Origin: Paenibacillus sp. SYP-B4298
GTDB lineage: Bacteria > Bacillota > Bacilli > Paenibacillales > Paenibacillaceae
NCBI RefSeq assembly: GCF_027627475.1
Contig: NZ_CP115484.1
Location: forward strand, 3,766,001-3,830,000
Length of the DNA stretch: 64,000 bases
Direction: 5' to 3'
Position 1 is the stretch's first letter; each line of letters opens with the position of its first letter. Shown piece by piece: positions 25,218-33,541 of this stretch. Below the pieces are notes generated by a model. That model saw nothing but the letters and a program-made list of their open reading frames with translations. It was not told where the DNA came from and made no database searches. A program made the translations under genes and the position numbers.

Positions 25218-25246
25218 AGAATACACTATCTTGCCTCGCATTACAA
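25218..25246 (-). promoter_or_regulatory. Predicted leftward promoter overlapping the Fur box region
   Basis: On the leftward strand TTGTAA and TATTCT are separated by 17 bases. The predicted start near 25211 would fall at the edge of the Fur box. The transcript would run toward the acnA terminator, antisense to its 3' end. It could be a small RNA. Confidence 0.45.
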
Positions 25247-25341
25247 GTGCCTTCCTTGCATCCAGGCCAGATGCTCCTTAGCAGCTAGCCGATTCTAGGA
25301 GAGATTCAACCGACCGCTCACATGCAGCGAAGCACCGCATC

Positions 25342-25665
25342 TTAATAACGCTTCTTAATCATGAATAAATAGACAGTACCTACCACGACACTCAAAGCGA
25401 ACATCGTCATCACAAGCCTCTGATACTCCATGCCGCTCAATTGCCTGCCCCATCCCGCTCCGCCTGCTAATAGAATCTGAGCCGCCAATGCATAGAACAT
25501 GCAACTGCTCACACGGTATGAGATCACATAAGCCCGTTCATCCTTGTCCATAGGCCGCGTCACCAGGATCATGACGAGCAGACAAATCAGCACTGCAAAA
25601 ATACCAAGTGCATTGCTATAGAACAGTAGCTGCTCAACATCTATATCCACCCTTGATTTCACCAC
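25342..25665 (-). CDS. Small membrane protein, unknown function
   Basis: A 107-residue protein with three predicted membrane helices (about 17-36 ALGIFAVLICLLVMILV, 51-68 VSSCMFYALAAQILLAGG, and 84-102 MTMFALSVVVGTVYLFMI). Charged residues sit between helices 1 and 2 (RPMDKDERAY). I recognise no family. The start at GTG 25665 is supported only weakly (AGG upstream); a GTG five codons later follows AAGG closely. It lies alone between aconitase and the CDF transporter gene. Confidence 0.6.
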   Translation of the reverse strand: MVKSRVDIDVEQLLFYSNALGIFAVLICLLVMILVTRPMDKDERAYVISYRVSSCMFYALAAQILLAGGAGWGRQLSGMEYQRLVMTMFALSVVVGTVYLFMIKKRY

Positions 25666-25784
25666 CTATATTTGTTAATTTAAGTAAAATTGTATTATAT
25701 CCCTCCTGATGTGTAAAGTGAATTATACACGGCGGCACCACCATTGGATGCGCCGCCGCAAGCCTCCCGCAAGCTAGTAATTAT

Positions 25785-26759
25785 CTACACCGGCTGCACT
25801 CTCTGACGCTCGTCAAGCTGCTGTCTCAATCTGTCCCCGTACTCGCCGTGTGAATGAAGCAGCAGGGTCTCTGTCTGGATTGTGCTATGGGCGATGCCGT
25901 ATGCTTCCTTCAGCAGCTCATTGATTGCCAGCACCGCGCAGTAAGGCTGAATATCCTCCCGCACCAGAACATGCGCCGTCAGCGAGTAATGTCCCGTCGC
26001 GATCGTCCACAGATGCAGCTCATGCACATCCTCGACCCCCTCCACGCCGCGAATCGCTTGGCGCAGCTCGTCGAGATTGAACTGCTCCGGCACCGACTCC
26101 ATAATAATCAGATACGATTCCCGTATAATTCTGGCCCCGCCTGCAAAGATAATGAAGCCAATCACGATGCTAATGAGCGGATCAAGCACGGTGAAGCCGG
26201 TGAAATAGATCAGCACTGCCGATACGATCACGCCAATGGAACTGAGCAGATCACCGATAAAGTGCCAGAGCGCGCTGCGTACATTCAGATTATCCTCTTC
26301 CTTCATACTGCGGCTCAGCACGATCGTCAGGGTCACATTGACCAGCAGGCCAATAATGGCGATGACGAGCATGAAGCCTAGCTTCACCTCCTGCGGATTG
26401 AACATCCGCCGGATGCCCTCATAGAATATGCCGAGCGCGATCACCGCCAGCGCCAGACCATTCAGCAGAGAGGCGATCACTTCAAAACGCAGAAAGCCAA
26501 ATGTAAACCTGCGGTTGGGCTGTCGGGATGCCAGGTAGATCGCGGTCATGCTTAATCCCAGCGCCACAACATCGGAGAACATATGCATCGAGTCCGACAA
26601 CAGCGCCAGCGAACGGGATAGAAGACCGCCCACCACCTCCACAATTGCGAAGAACAAGGTCAGCACCAGCGTAATCCATAGCGTTTTTTTCGAGGCGGTC
26701 TGTTCCTTCACATGCTCCAAATGGTGAAAATCATAAGGCACCGTGTGCATCCTCTTCAT
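25785..26759 (-). CDS. Cation diffusion facilitator transporter
   Basis: CDF family metal(II)/proton antiporter of 324 residues with six membrane helices and a C-terminal cytoplasmic ferredoxin-like domain. Metal-site residues are visible in helix 2 (LLSDSMHMFSDVVALGLS) and helix 5 (LWHFIGDLLSSIGV). The His-rich N-terminus is short (YDFHHLEHVKEQ). The family exports Zn, Co, Cd, Mn or Fe, and the exact metal cannot be read. The ribosome site is GGGAGG eight bases before the ATG. An unusual leader with nested inverted repeats and a PerR-like box lies upstream, suggesting metal- or peroxide-dependent control. Confidence 0.92.
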   Translation of the reverse strand: MKRMHTVPYDFHHLEHVKEQTASKKTLWITLVLTLFFAIVEVVGGLLSRSLALLSDSMHMFSDVVALGLSMTAIYLASRQPNRRFTFGFLRFEVIASLLNGLALAVIALGIFYEGIRRMFNPQEVKLGFMLVIAIIGLLVNVTLTIVLSRSMKEEDNLNVRSALWHFIGDLLSSIGVIVSAVLIYFTGFTVLDPLISIVIGFIIFAGGARIIRESYLIIMESVPEQFNLDELRQAIRGVEGVEDVHELHLWTIATGHYSLTAHVLVREDIQPYCAVLAINELLKEAYGIAHSTIQTETLLLHSHGEYGDRLRQQLDERQRVQPV

Positions 26760-26782
26760 TGTCCATTCCTCCCTGCTCTAGG

Positions 26783-26865
26783 TTGAGAATCGAAATCATC
26801 CCCCATATAGCACGAAAGCTGCCAGCAAAGTGGCAGCTCTCTTCTACGTTGAAATTGATTCTCAA
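26783..26865 (-). promoter_or_regulatory. Nested inverted repeats in CDF transporter leader
   Basis: An outer pair TTGAGAATC (26783-26791) / GATTCTCAA (26857-26865) encloses an inner perfect hairpin AGCTGCCA / TGGCAGCT (26817-26838). On the mRNA strand the inner stem is followed by TTTCG. This could be a leader RNA fold, a pair of protein sites, or both. It does not match a riboswitch class I can name. Confidence 0.5.
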
Positions 26866-26884
26866 AATAGAAATAATTATTTAT

Positions 26885-26899
26885 TTAAAATAATTATAA
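26885..26899. promoter_or_regulatory. PerR/Fur-type box candidate
   Basis: TTAAAATAATTATAA matches the PerR consensus TTATAATNATTATAA at all but one position. It lies about 125 bases upstream of the CDF transporter start in very AT-rich DNA, so chance similarity is possible. Confidence 0.4.
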
Positions 26900-27055
26900 T
26901 ATTGTAAACAGAGCAAAGTCAATGACATTTGTTACAGGCGAGTCAGAAATTCGCTGCACGCTGCTGCCTGAGTCGAGCAAGATGACCATCTAGCTGCTGT
27001 CCAAGCCTCAGCACTGTATGCAAGTCGGGGTGTTCCATGTCTGTTGCTATGACGA

Positions 27056-27092
27056 ACAGGGGCGCCTCAGCTTGAGCCAAGGCACCCCTGTA
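27056..27092 (-). terminator. Hairpin downstream of opuAC
   Basis: ACAGGGG-C-GCCT pairs with AGGC-A-CCCCTGT around a 12-base loop, about 70 bases after the opuAC stop. The T-tract is poor, so this is either a weak terminator or an RNA-stabilising stem. Confidence 0.5.
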
Positions 27093-27160
27093 GGTTAACT
27101 ATTACATATCTAGGATAACCATGTCATCCAGCTTGCTCTCTGCGAGGCCATAGCCAGATA

Positions 27161-28042
27161 TTACTGTGCTGGCAGCCAGGCGTTCACTTTATCCGCGTTC
27201 GCTTCCACCCAAGCCTTGGCGGCCTCCTCAGGCGACTTGCCCTCGATGACCTCGACCATTACAGCCGCCATATCATCCGGTGTCCAGTTGAACGCATCCA
27301 GCAGCGCGTAAGCATCCGCTTTGTCCGCATCCAGCCCCTTACGAACGAGCGTATGAATCTGCTCATCGCCGCCGTAGACATTTTTCGGATCTTCCAGGTA
27401 CTTCAGCTCCATCTTGGCGAACATCCAGTGTGGCGTCCAGCCTGTAACAACAATCGGCTGCTGGTTTTTATACGCCTTGTCCAACTCCTGCGCCATCGCT
27501 GCCGAAGAGCTCTCCACAAGCGTCCATTGGTCGCGCAGGCTGTACTCATCCAGCGCCTTCTCTGTCGCCATCATCAGGCCGGCTCCCGGCTCGATGCCGA
27601 TCAGCTTATAATCGAGCGCTGCACCTGTCTCCGCATTCGTCAAATCTTCAATACTGTTGATATCCATATAAGTCGGCACGACCAGACCAATCTTGGTGCC
27701 ATCCAGGTTCGGCCCCAGATCCACCAGCTTGTCGCCATACTTCTCGATATAGGATTGATGCGTCGAAGGCAGCCAGCCAGCTACCATCGCATCCGCGCTG
27801 CCATCGGCAATACCCGCAAACATCGGGCCTGCGTCCACCTGCAGCATCTCTACCTTATAGCCGAGCTTCGTCTCCAGCACTTCCTTGACGACATAGGTGC
27901 TGGCAATCTCCGAATCCCATGCCACGTAAGCCAGCTTGATCTCTTTTTTGCTATCTCCCTTTGTCGTCTCTCCTGAGGATGAACACCCTGCCAATACCGA
28001 GACGAGCATCACGGCCGCCAACAGCAAACTGAATTTTTTCAA
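27161..28042 (-). CDS. opuAC: Glycine betaine ABC transporter, substrate-binding lipoprotein
   Basis: Extracellular lipoprotein of 293 residues. The lipobox is LAGC with C20 as the lipidated residue, followed by a Ser/Lys-rich spacer. The mature part is an OpuAC-type binding domain (IKLAYVAWDSEIASTYVV, and DGSADAMVAGWLPSTHQSY). Tryptophans W83-type and W204-type positions in AGWLPSTH and VTGWTPHW are those that form the aromatic box for quaternary amines. It is the third gene of opuAA-opuAB-opuAC, 22 bp after the permease gene. Its role is osmoprotectant uptake. Confidence 0.93.
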   Translation of the reverse strand: MKKFSLLLAAVMLVSVLAGCSSSGETTKGDSKKEIKLAYVAWDSEIASTYVVKEVLETKLGYKVEMLQVDAGPMFAGIADGSADAMVAGWLPSTHQSYIEKYGDKLVDLGPNLDGTKIGLVVPTYMDINSIEDLTNAETGAALDYKLIGIEPGAGLMMATEKALDEYSLRDQWTLVESSSAAMAQELDKAYKNQQPIVVTGWTPHWMFAKMELKYLEDPKNVYGGDEQIHTLVRKGLDADKADAYALLDAFNWTPDDMAAVMVEVIEGKSPEEAAKAWVEANADKVNAWLPAQ

Positions 28043-28064
28043 TGTATTTCCCCCTTGTTTGGTT

Positions 28065-28898
28065 TCAGGATTTTTTGCGTTTCACTATATTTTGCGAGAT
28101 GCGGTCAAGCAAGATGGCAATAATGACGATCGCCAGACCCGCCTCAAAGCCAATGCCTGTCTTCGTCTGCTGCACAGCTCGCAGCACATCTGCGCCCACA
28201 CCCTGCGCTCCGATCATCGAGGCGATCACCACCATAGAGAGCGACAGCATAATGGTCTGGTTCACGCCCGCCATAATGGTCGGCATCGCAATCGGCAGTT
28301 GCAGCTTGAACAGCTTCTGCATCGGTGTCGAGCCGAAGGCATCCGCTGCCTCCACCAGCTCGGCTGGAACCTGTCGAATGCCCAGATTGGTCAGCCGGAT
28401 CGTCGGCGGTATCGCGAAGATGATCGAGGCGATGACGCCTGGCGCTGTCCCGAGCGAGAAGAACGTAATGGCCGGCAGCAGGTAGACGAAGGCCGGCATC
28501 GTCTGCATGAAGTCGAGGATCGGTGTCACGATATTTTGCACCGCTCTCTTGCGGGCACACAGGATGCCGAGCGGAACGCCCAGCACCACGGAGATCAGCG
28601 CCGAGGTCAGTACGAGCGCAAGTGTCTGCATCGTATGATCCCAATAGCCCAGATTGTCGATGAGCAGCAGCCCAACGAGGGCGAATAGTCCCATCCTCCA
28701 GCGTGCCATATACCAGGTCAGAGCCGCCAAGAGGAGGATCAGCACCAGAGATGGCGTGCCCCGCAGCACGAACTCCAGCGCGCCTACGATTTCGTTGATG
28801 ACATATTTGATTGAACCGAATACAGGGTTCAGATTGGCTCCAAGCCAGTCCTCGGCGGCTTCAATCCAGCTACCGAGCGGAATTTTGGGCAGATTCAT
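28065..28898 (-). CDS. opuAB: Glycine betaine ABC transporter, permease
   Basis: Membrane subunit of 277 residues with about seven helices and the permease coupling motif (EAADAFGSTPMQKLFKLQLP) typical of the OpuA/ProW family. It has no fused binding domain, matching the three-gene Bacillus opuA layout. Its start overlaps the end of the ATPase gene by four bases. It works with the ATPase and the lipoprotein encoded on either side to import betaine-type osmoprotectants. Confidence 0.94.
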   Translation of the reverse strand: MNLPKIPLGSWIEAAEDWLGANLNPVFGSIKYVINEIVGALEFVLRGTPSLVLILLLAALTWYMARWRMGLFALVGLLLIDNLGYWDHTMQTLALVLTSALISVVLGVPLGILCARKRAVQNIVTPILDFMQTMPAFVYLLPAITFFSLGTAPGVIASIIFAIPPTIRLTNLGIRQVPAELVEAADAFGSTPMQKLFKLQLPIAMPTIMAGVNQTIMLSLSMVVIASMIGAQGVGADVLRAVQQTKTGIGFEAGLAIVIIAILLDRISQNIVKRKKS

Positions 28899-30094
28899 GC
28901 GCCTTCACCTGCCCCCAGATCAGCATTGCCTGCGAGTGCAGCCAATACCGCCCCTTTAATTACAATCCCCTTCAATCTGCCCGCGCTGTCCACGACAGCA
29001 ACCGGCAGCCTGATGCCCCCCATGAGCTCAAACAGATCGTTAAGCAATGTATCGGGAGCCACGGAGGGCAGCTCGCGCTGAATGATGCTCTCAAGCTGAA
29101 GTCCTTCCTTAATCGCACCGGATGCGTCCTCCGCTGTAATGACGCCGATCAGCTTCATGCCTTTATCGACAACATACAGACTGGATACGCCTCGCTCGCG
29201 CATCAGCTGTAGAGCAACCCTCGGCCCTCTCTCTGCCGTGATTGTCTCCGGTTTGCGCATCACATGGGATGCAGTCAACACCTTGGACAGATCGACATCC
29301 TCCACAAAACGTTCCACATACTTATTGGCCGGCTGCATCAGTATCTCCTCCGGCGTACCGATCTGGACGATGCTGCCGTCCTTCATCAAGGCGATCTGAT
29401 CTCCGATACGCAACGCCTCATCCAGGTCATGCGTGATGAAGACGATCGTCTTCTTCATCTTGGATTGCAGCTCCAGCAGCTCATCTTGCATATCCTTGCG
29501 AATGAGCGGATCCAGGGCGCTGAATGCCTCATCCATGAGCAGTACATCCGGGTCATTAGCCAGTCCTCTGGCCAAGCCAACCCGTTGCTGCATACCGCCG
29601 CTTAATTGATCCGGGTAGCTGTTCTCCCAGCCCTTCAGACCGACAAGCTCCAGTGACTGCATCGCCATATCCCGTCGTTTGGATTTCTCTACACCCTGTA
29701 CCTCCAGCCCGTATTCTGCATTTTGCAGCACCGTCCGATGTGGGAACAGGGCGAACTTCTGGAATACCATGCCCATGTTTTTGCGTCTGAACTGTCGCAA
29801 CTGCTCTGAATTCATCTTGAGTACATCCGTGTCGTTGAAGAGCACCTCGCCGCCTGTCGGCTCGATCAGCCGATTCAGCAGACGGACCAGCGTCGATTTG
29901 CCGCTTCCCGACAAGCCCATAATGACAAAGATCTGGCCGGCCTCGATGCTGAAGCTTGCGCGGTTCACCCCGACAGTCAGCTTCGTTTCTTTATGAATCC
30001 TCTCCTTGCTCCACCCTTCCTTCAGCAACGGAAGCGCACGCTTCGGATCATTTCCAAAAATTTTCGTCAGTTGCTTAACTTCGATGATTGGCAT
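28895..30094 (-). CDS. opuAA: Glycine betaine ABC transporter, ATP-binding protein
   Basis: ABC ATPase of 399 residues. Walker A is GLSGSGKST, the signature LSGGMQQRVGLAR, and Walker B VLLMDEAFSALD. The family insertion is near the N-terminus (DPKRALPLLKEGWSKE). Two C-terminal CBS domains (about 285-395) match OpuAA, where they sense ionic strength in related transporters. It is the first gene of the operon, with a sigma-A promoter about 50-80 bases upstream, and is divergent from a GbsR-type regulator. Confidence 0.95.
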   Translation of the reverse strand: MPIIEVKQLTKIFGNDPKRALPLLKEGWSKERIHKETKLTVGVNRASFSIEAGQIFVIMGLSGSGKSTLVRLLNRLIEPTGGEVLFNDTDVLKMNSEQLRQFRRKNMGMVFQKFALFPHRTVLQNAEYGLEVQGVEKSKRRDMAMQSLELVGLKGWENSYPDQLSGGMQQRVGLARGLANDPDVLLMDEAFSALDPLIRKDMQDELLELQSKMKKTIVFITHDLDEALRIGDQIALMKDGSIVQIGTPEEILMQPANKYVERFVEDVDLSKVLTASHVMRKPETITAERGPRVALQLMRERGVSSLYVVDKGMKLIGVITAEDASGAIKEGLQLESIIQRELPSVAPDTLLNDLFELMGGIRLPVAVVDSAGRLKGIVIKGAVLAALAGNADLGAGEGA

Positions 30095-30145
30095 GTTATC
30101 CCCCCTTTAACAAATGTGTTTGTCTACTGTTGCCCGACTGGTAAC

Positions 30146-30175
30146 AGTTTAGTGGGAAATGGCTAATTTCGTCAA
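30146..30175 (-). promoter_or_regulatory. Sigma-A promoter of opuA operon
   Basis: On the leftward strand TTGACG (30170-30175) and TAAACT (30146-30151) are separated by 18 bases, about 50 bases before the opuAA start codon. Confidence 0.65.
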
Positions 30176-30198
30176 AAGGCAAATACCTTCATATACTT

Positions 30199-30236
30199 TG
30201 TACAGTTTTAACTTTATAAACTTATCGTACTGTATA
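30199..30236. promoter_or_regulatory. Inverted repeat between opuA and its regulator gene
   Basis: TGTACAG (30199-30205) and CTGTATA (30230-30236) form an imperfect inverted repeat across an AT-rich 24-base centre, upstream of the opuA -35 region. It is a possible binding site for the divergent GbsR-type protein, inferred from position only. Confidence 0.35.
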
Positions 30237-30464
30237 CTCTGCATTCCTCCCATTTCCGATAGCAAGACCTTCTTTACATTTCATACCCGCTATGCTTCAA
30301 TACATGTTATACACCGCAATAGGCGGCCTGAAACAGACGATCCGATGAATGAAACCGTAAAAGCTGCTGCATGATGGAGCCAATGAGAACATGCGCTTTT
30401 TAAGTGGAATGATAGTGAAGCCCTGTGGAAGGAAAGGAATGAATATTGTACTCTGGAGGGTACC

Positions 30465-31037
30465 ATGAAATACATGGAAGCATTGACAGACGAGCAACAA
30501 CGCAGAATAGGAACAGCCCGCCAACGGGTCATCGAATCCATCGGGAAGAACATGGACTTATACGGAATCACCTTATCGATTGGGCATCTGTATGGCAATA
30601 TGTATTTTAACGGTGCGCCTGTGACGCTGGATGAGATGAGCGAGACGATGGGCATGAGCAAGACATCCATGAGCACCGGTATGCGGACGCTGCTGGATCT
30701 GAAGATGATTAACAAGGTCTGGGGAAAGGGCAGTCGCAAGGACCTGTACGAGGTTGTGCCGGATTGGCACCAGAACTTCACCGATTACTTCTCCATCCGT
30801 TGGCGCAAGGCTGTGGAGGCCAACTCGAATGCTCTGCGCAAGTCGTTGAAGGAAATTCACGACATGCGTGCGGACTACGCCGAAGACGAGCAGCTTCTGG
30901 CCGTGCTGGAGCAGGATGAGAGCAAGATTCATGATGCACTGAGCTATTACAAATGGCTGCTGAGATTCATCGACTCCCTGGAATCAGGTAAAATTTATGA
31001 CCTCGTTCCGCTAGAGGATAGCGACTCACAGCGTTAG
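30465..31037 (+). CDS. GbsR/MarR-family regulator, OpuAR/OpcR-like
   Basis: Winged-helix regulator of 190 residues of the GbsR type. The DNA-binding core is APVTLDEMSETMGMSKTSMS followed by GMRTLLDLKMINKVWGKGSRKD. The aromatic residues of the effector region (around residues 100-115, WHQNFTDYFSIRWRK) fit a family that senses choline or glycine betaine in Bacillus. It is divergently transcribed from opuA with a shared 370-base control region, so control of opuA is the natural inference. GGAGGG precedes the ATG by five bases. A hairpin follows the stop. Confidence 0.9.
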   Translation: MKYMEALTDEQQRRIGTARQRVIESIGKNMDLYGITLSIGHLYGNMYFNGAPVTLDEMSETMGMSKTSMSTGMRTLLDLKMINKVWGKGSRKDLYEVVPDWHQNFTDYFSIRWRKAVEANSNALRKSLKEIHDMRADYAEDEQLLAVLEQDESKIHDALSYYKWLLRFIDSLESGKIYDLVPLEDSDSQR

Positions 31038-31051
31038 CCTAAGCGCAGCAC

Positions 31052-31100
31052 AGGCAGCCTGACGCCTCAGGCATCTCACTGCCCTGTTGTCAGGCTGCCT
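31052..31100 (+). terminator. Hairpin after the GbsR-type gene
   Basis: Perfect 11-bp stem AGGCAGCCTGA / TCAGGCTGCCT with a 27-base loop, 15 bases after the stop. The T-tract is poor. Confidence 0.55.
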
Positions 31101-31150
31101 TGCCCCTCGATCGATGTCAAAAAGACCTTCATCCCCGCTTCACTCGCGAA

Positions 31151-31202
31151 AAGACCCCTTCGTTACCCAGTTATCTGTAACTGTCGGCAACGAAGGGGTC
31201 TT
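31151..31202 (-). terminator. Terminator of the IclR-type gene
   Basis: Perfect 14-bp stem AAGACCCCTTCGTT / AACGAAGGGGTCTT, followed on the leftward strand by TTCGCG after the last T run. It lies about 35 bases past the IclR-family stop. Confidence 0.75.
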
Positions 31203-31234
31203 GCACAATCGGGATGAACCTTATTCTTAAGGAC

Positions 31235-31978
31235 TTATTTGACCATCGTTCCCATCAGCCGCGCTGAATTCATCATGACGGGGATATATTCGCTCATCTT
31301 CTCCAGCGTCAGACGCGACGCGGGGCCCGACACAGACAGCGCTGCAGCAAGCCGCCCGGAGCGATGGAAGATCGGCGCGGCGACTGCGGCCGCTCCACTC
31401 TCCCGCTCCTCCACACTCGTAGCATAGCCGAGACGGCGAATTTCCTCTAATTGCTCCATGAATTGCTTGCGGCTCACCGAAGCCGGCCACGACTTGGCTG
31501 CCATGACCGCCTCCCTCTCTGCCTCAGCCGCAAAGGCGAGCAGCACCTTGCTGGATGCGCCGACATATAGCGGCATTCGCGCGCCTACAGGCGCAACCCG
31601 GCGGATCGCCTGACCGCTCTGCACCGCCTGAATGCGCAGCCGATCCTCGCCATCCCGCACATACAGGCTGACCGTCTCATCCAACTGATCACGCAGCCGC
31701 TCCATCTCTGGCAGCAGCAGAATCGCCGGATCATCATAGTTCGACAGATGCGTGGATAGCTCCCATATGCGCATCCCGAGTCGATAACGATCCGAAGCGC
31801 TGTCCCGTGCGATGAACCCCTTCTCCTCAAGCGTAGCCAGCATCCGGTGCACGGTGCTCTTATGCAGGCCGACTCGCTCAGCAATCTCGCTCATGGCCAG
31901 ATCCGTCCCCGCAGTGAAGCATAGCAATATATCAAGCGCCCGCTCTACGGAGCGCACGGTAGACTTGTGCTCTTCCAT
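31235..31978 (-). CDS. IclR-family transcriptional regulator
   Basis: A 247-residue protein. The N-terminal winged helix (TVRSVERALDILLCF, LAMSEIAERVGLHKSTVHRM, then LEEKGFI) and the C-terminal IclR effector domain (RVAPVGARMPLYVGASSKVLLAF and SGAAAVAAPIF) are intact. ATG 31978 has GGGGAGG nine bases upstream; the longer frame begins inside a palindrome and is rejected. A 19-bp palindrome 17 bases upstream is a probable autoregulatory site, and its near-copy lies in the aconitase leader. No catabolic operon adjoins it, so the effector is unknown. Confidence 0.92.
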   Translation of the reverse strand: MEEHKSTVRSVERALDILLCFTAGTDLAMSEIAERVGLHKSTVHRMLATLEEKGFIARDSASDRYRLGMRIWELSTHLSNYDDPAILLLPEMERLRDQLDETVSLYVRDGEDRLRIQAVQSGQAIRRVAPVGARMPLYVGASSKVLLAFAAEAEREAVMAAKSWPASVSRKQFMEQLEEIRRLGYATSVEERESGAAAVAAPIFHRSGRLAAALSVSGPASRLTLEKMSEYIPVMMNSARLMGTMVK

Positions 31979-31994
31979 AATTAAGAGCCTCCCC

Positions 31995-32013
31995 TGTTTC
32001 ACACAATGAAACT
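31995..32013. promoter_or_regulatory. Palindromic operator candidate upstream of IclR-type gene
   Basis: TGTTTCA and TGAAACT flank CACAA. The two halves pair at six of seven positions. Sixteen or more of the 19 bases are shared with the aconitase-leader palindrome at 22322-22340. IclR-family operators are often short palindromes of this TTTCA/TGAAA kind. Confidence 0.6.
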
Positions 32014-32251
32014 TAATTACACCTAGTATAACATAACGGGTAGGTCAGGGGTAGTCATCCCGCGAAAGGTTTTTCCGTGAAATCAGCCGCAGCGCTGATT
32101 GATCACGGGAGAAGGTTGCCAATCTTGCCCTCTTGTGAACTCCCTCTAGTACACTACACCTGAGAGGGTTTGAAGTGATTTTATGTGGGAAATGTGTGGG
32201 TAATCCACTATCAAGGTATTCATTCCCTTTTGGGGGACTGTTAGCTCGACG

Positions 32252-33334
32252 TTATGATTGGCGCAGCTCTACAATCCGACTAGCAATATACTCGATCATG
32301 GCAGCCTGGTTGTGATCCAACAGCTCATACCGGGCCTCGACCGCAGCCTGTAACAGCGCAAGGCCGAGCTCGCGATCACCCCCCAGATCGGCGAGCACCC
32401 CGCGGCTCAATGCAAGAAAGGATTCCCCATAATATGGCGTAACACTAAGCATCAGTTGCCTGTCACTCTCACTTAGCTTTCCATAGCAAGCATAAGTCAG
32501 CAAGCCTCTATAGATATGGAGCACCGATGCAGCGATCTGCTGCTGCTCCCCGCTGCCTAGCGCGTCAGCGCTGACTTGAAGCGAATGAATAGCCCGCTCA
32601 TCCTGCTTGTTGCGACAATAATAGGCGGCCTCCAATAGCCCAACATAATAGATGCTATCAGCAGACTTCAACGTGTAAGCCTGTTGCTTCCATTCCGCAA
32701 GCTTCGATTCATCAGCGGCTGCTGCGCCATGATAATACAGGTTGCGTATGCGAAATACGAGCAAGGTCTCTGCATCCATCTTATACAGCTTCAGACATTG
32801 CCAAGCATCTGTAGATTGAATGAACGGAAGTCCCGTTGCCACCACAAGGATCGTGTTGAATATGACCATATAACTCAGCCAATCACTGCTGCTCCCTACC
32901 CCGTATTTCAACACCGCACAGAGCAGAGCCGCCGCTGCATTCGCGATGATGCCACCTAACAGATAGGGAATCAATCGATTTCGCAATGTTGTATCTGTAT
33001 CCCGGGAATCATCCATATACATGCTCGTCAGGCCGAAGGAAAGCGGCCATGCTTGATTCACTCGAAGCCGAAGCGTATTCGTCTGATCGGATAGCGGGGT
33101 CAACAAGAGAAAGCCAGCCGACATAAAGTGCAGCTTCATGCCCATGAAGCGGCCGGCTATAACATGCCCCAGCTCATGGATCGTTACGGTGGCCAGCGCC
33201 ACCCAGATACAGATCTGAATGACAATAAAAATGGTATCGTTCACTACCCAATACAGGAGCAATAAAGACAATTGAACGAGGAGAATCAGCGGCAGAGGCT
33301 GACTAAGCCAAGCTTTCATTTGGCTTCTCTTCAC
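32252..33334 (-). CDS. M50-type membrane metalloprotease-like protein
   Basis: A 360-residue protein with several N-terminal membrane helices. The zinc motif TIHELGHVIAGRFMG (H53, E54, H57) lies at the end of the second helix, with a possible third ligand Asp in GLPFIQSTDAW. This is the plan of site-2-type intramembrane proteases. The C-terminal 150 residues are cytosolic and look like helical repeats (ESKLAEWKQQAY, ADSIYYVGLLEAAYY). The start is GTG 33334 with AAGG upstream; an ATG five codons later is possible. There is no obvious anti-sigma factor or partner nearby. Confidence 0.8.
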   Translation of the reverse strand: MKRSQMKAWLSQPLPLILLVQLSLLLLYWVVNDTIFIVIQICIWVALATVTIHELGHVIAGRFMGMKLHFMSAGFLLLTPLSDQTNTLRLRVNQAWPLSFGLTSMYMDDSRDTDTTLRNRLIPYLLGGIIANAAAALLCAVLKYGVGSSSDWLSYMVIFNTILVVATGLPFIQSTDAWQCLKLYKMDAETLLVFRIRNLYYHGAAAADESKLAEWKQQAYTLKSADSIYYVGLLEAAYYCRNKQDERAIHSLQVSADALGSGEQQQIAASVLHIYRGLLTYACYGKLSESDRQLMLSVTPYYGESFLALSRGVLADLGGDRELGLALLQAAVEARYELLDHNQAAMIEYIASRIVELRQS

Positions 33335-33541
33335 ACTTTCACCTTCTTATCCATCGTAAACATTTAACATCGAGATGTTCAAGCGCAGTGTAGATTTCAC
33401 CTTACAGCATACAATAACTACTATTTCACAACAGATCATCCAGTATGTCTTTTTGAGAGTGTCCATATAAATGCATCCTTTGTTACCAAGATAATCAAAA
33501 TCTGCTACAATTAATTTATCTTTTTATCAGGAGGGTTCACG

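Noticed and set aside
26760-26865. NiCo or yybP-ykoY metal riboswitch upstream of the CDF gene
   Set aside because: The location invites it, but I could not find the conserved sequence blocks of either class; only nested inverted repeats are visible.
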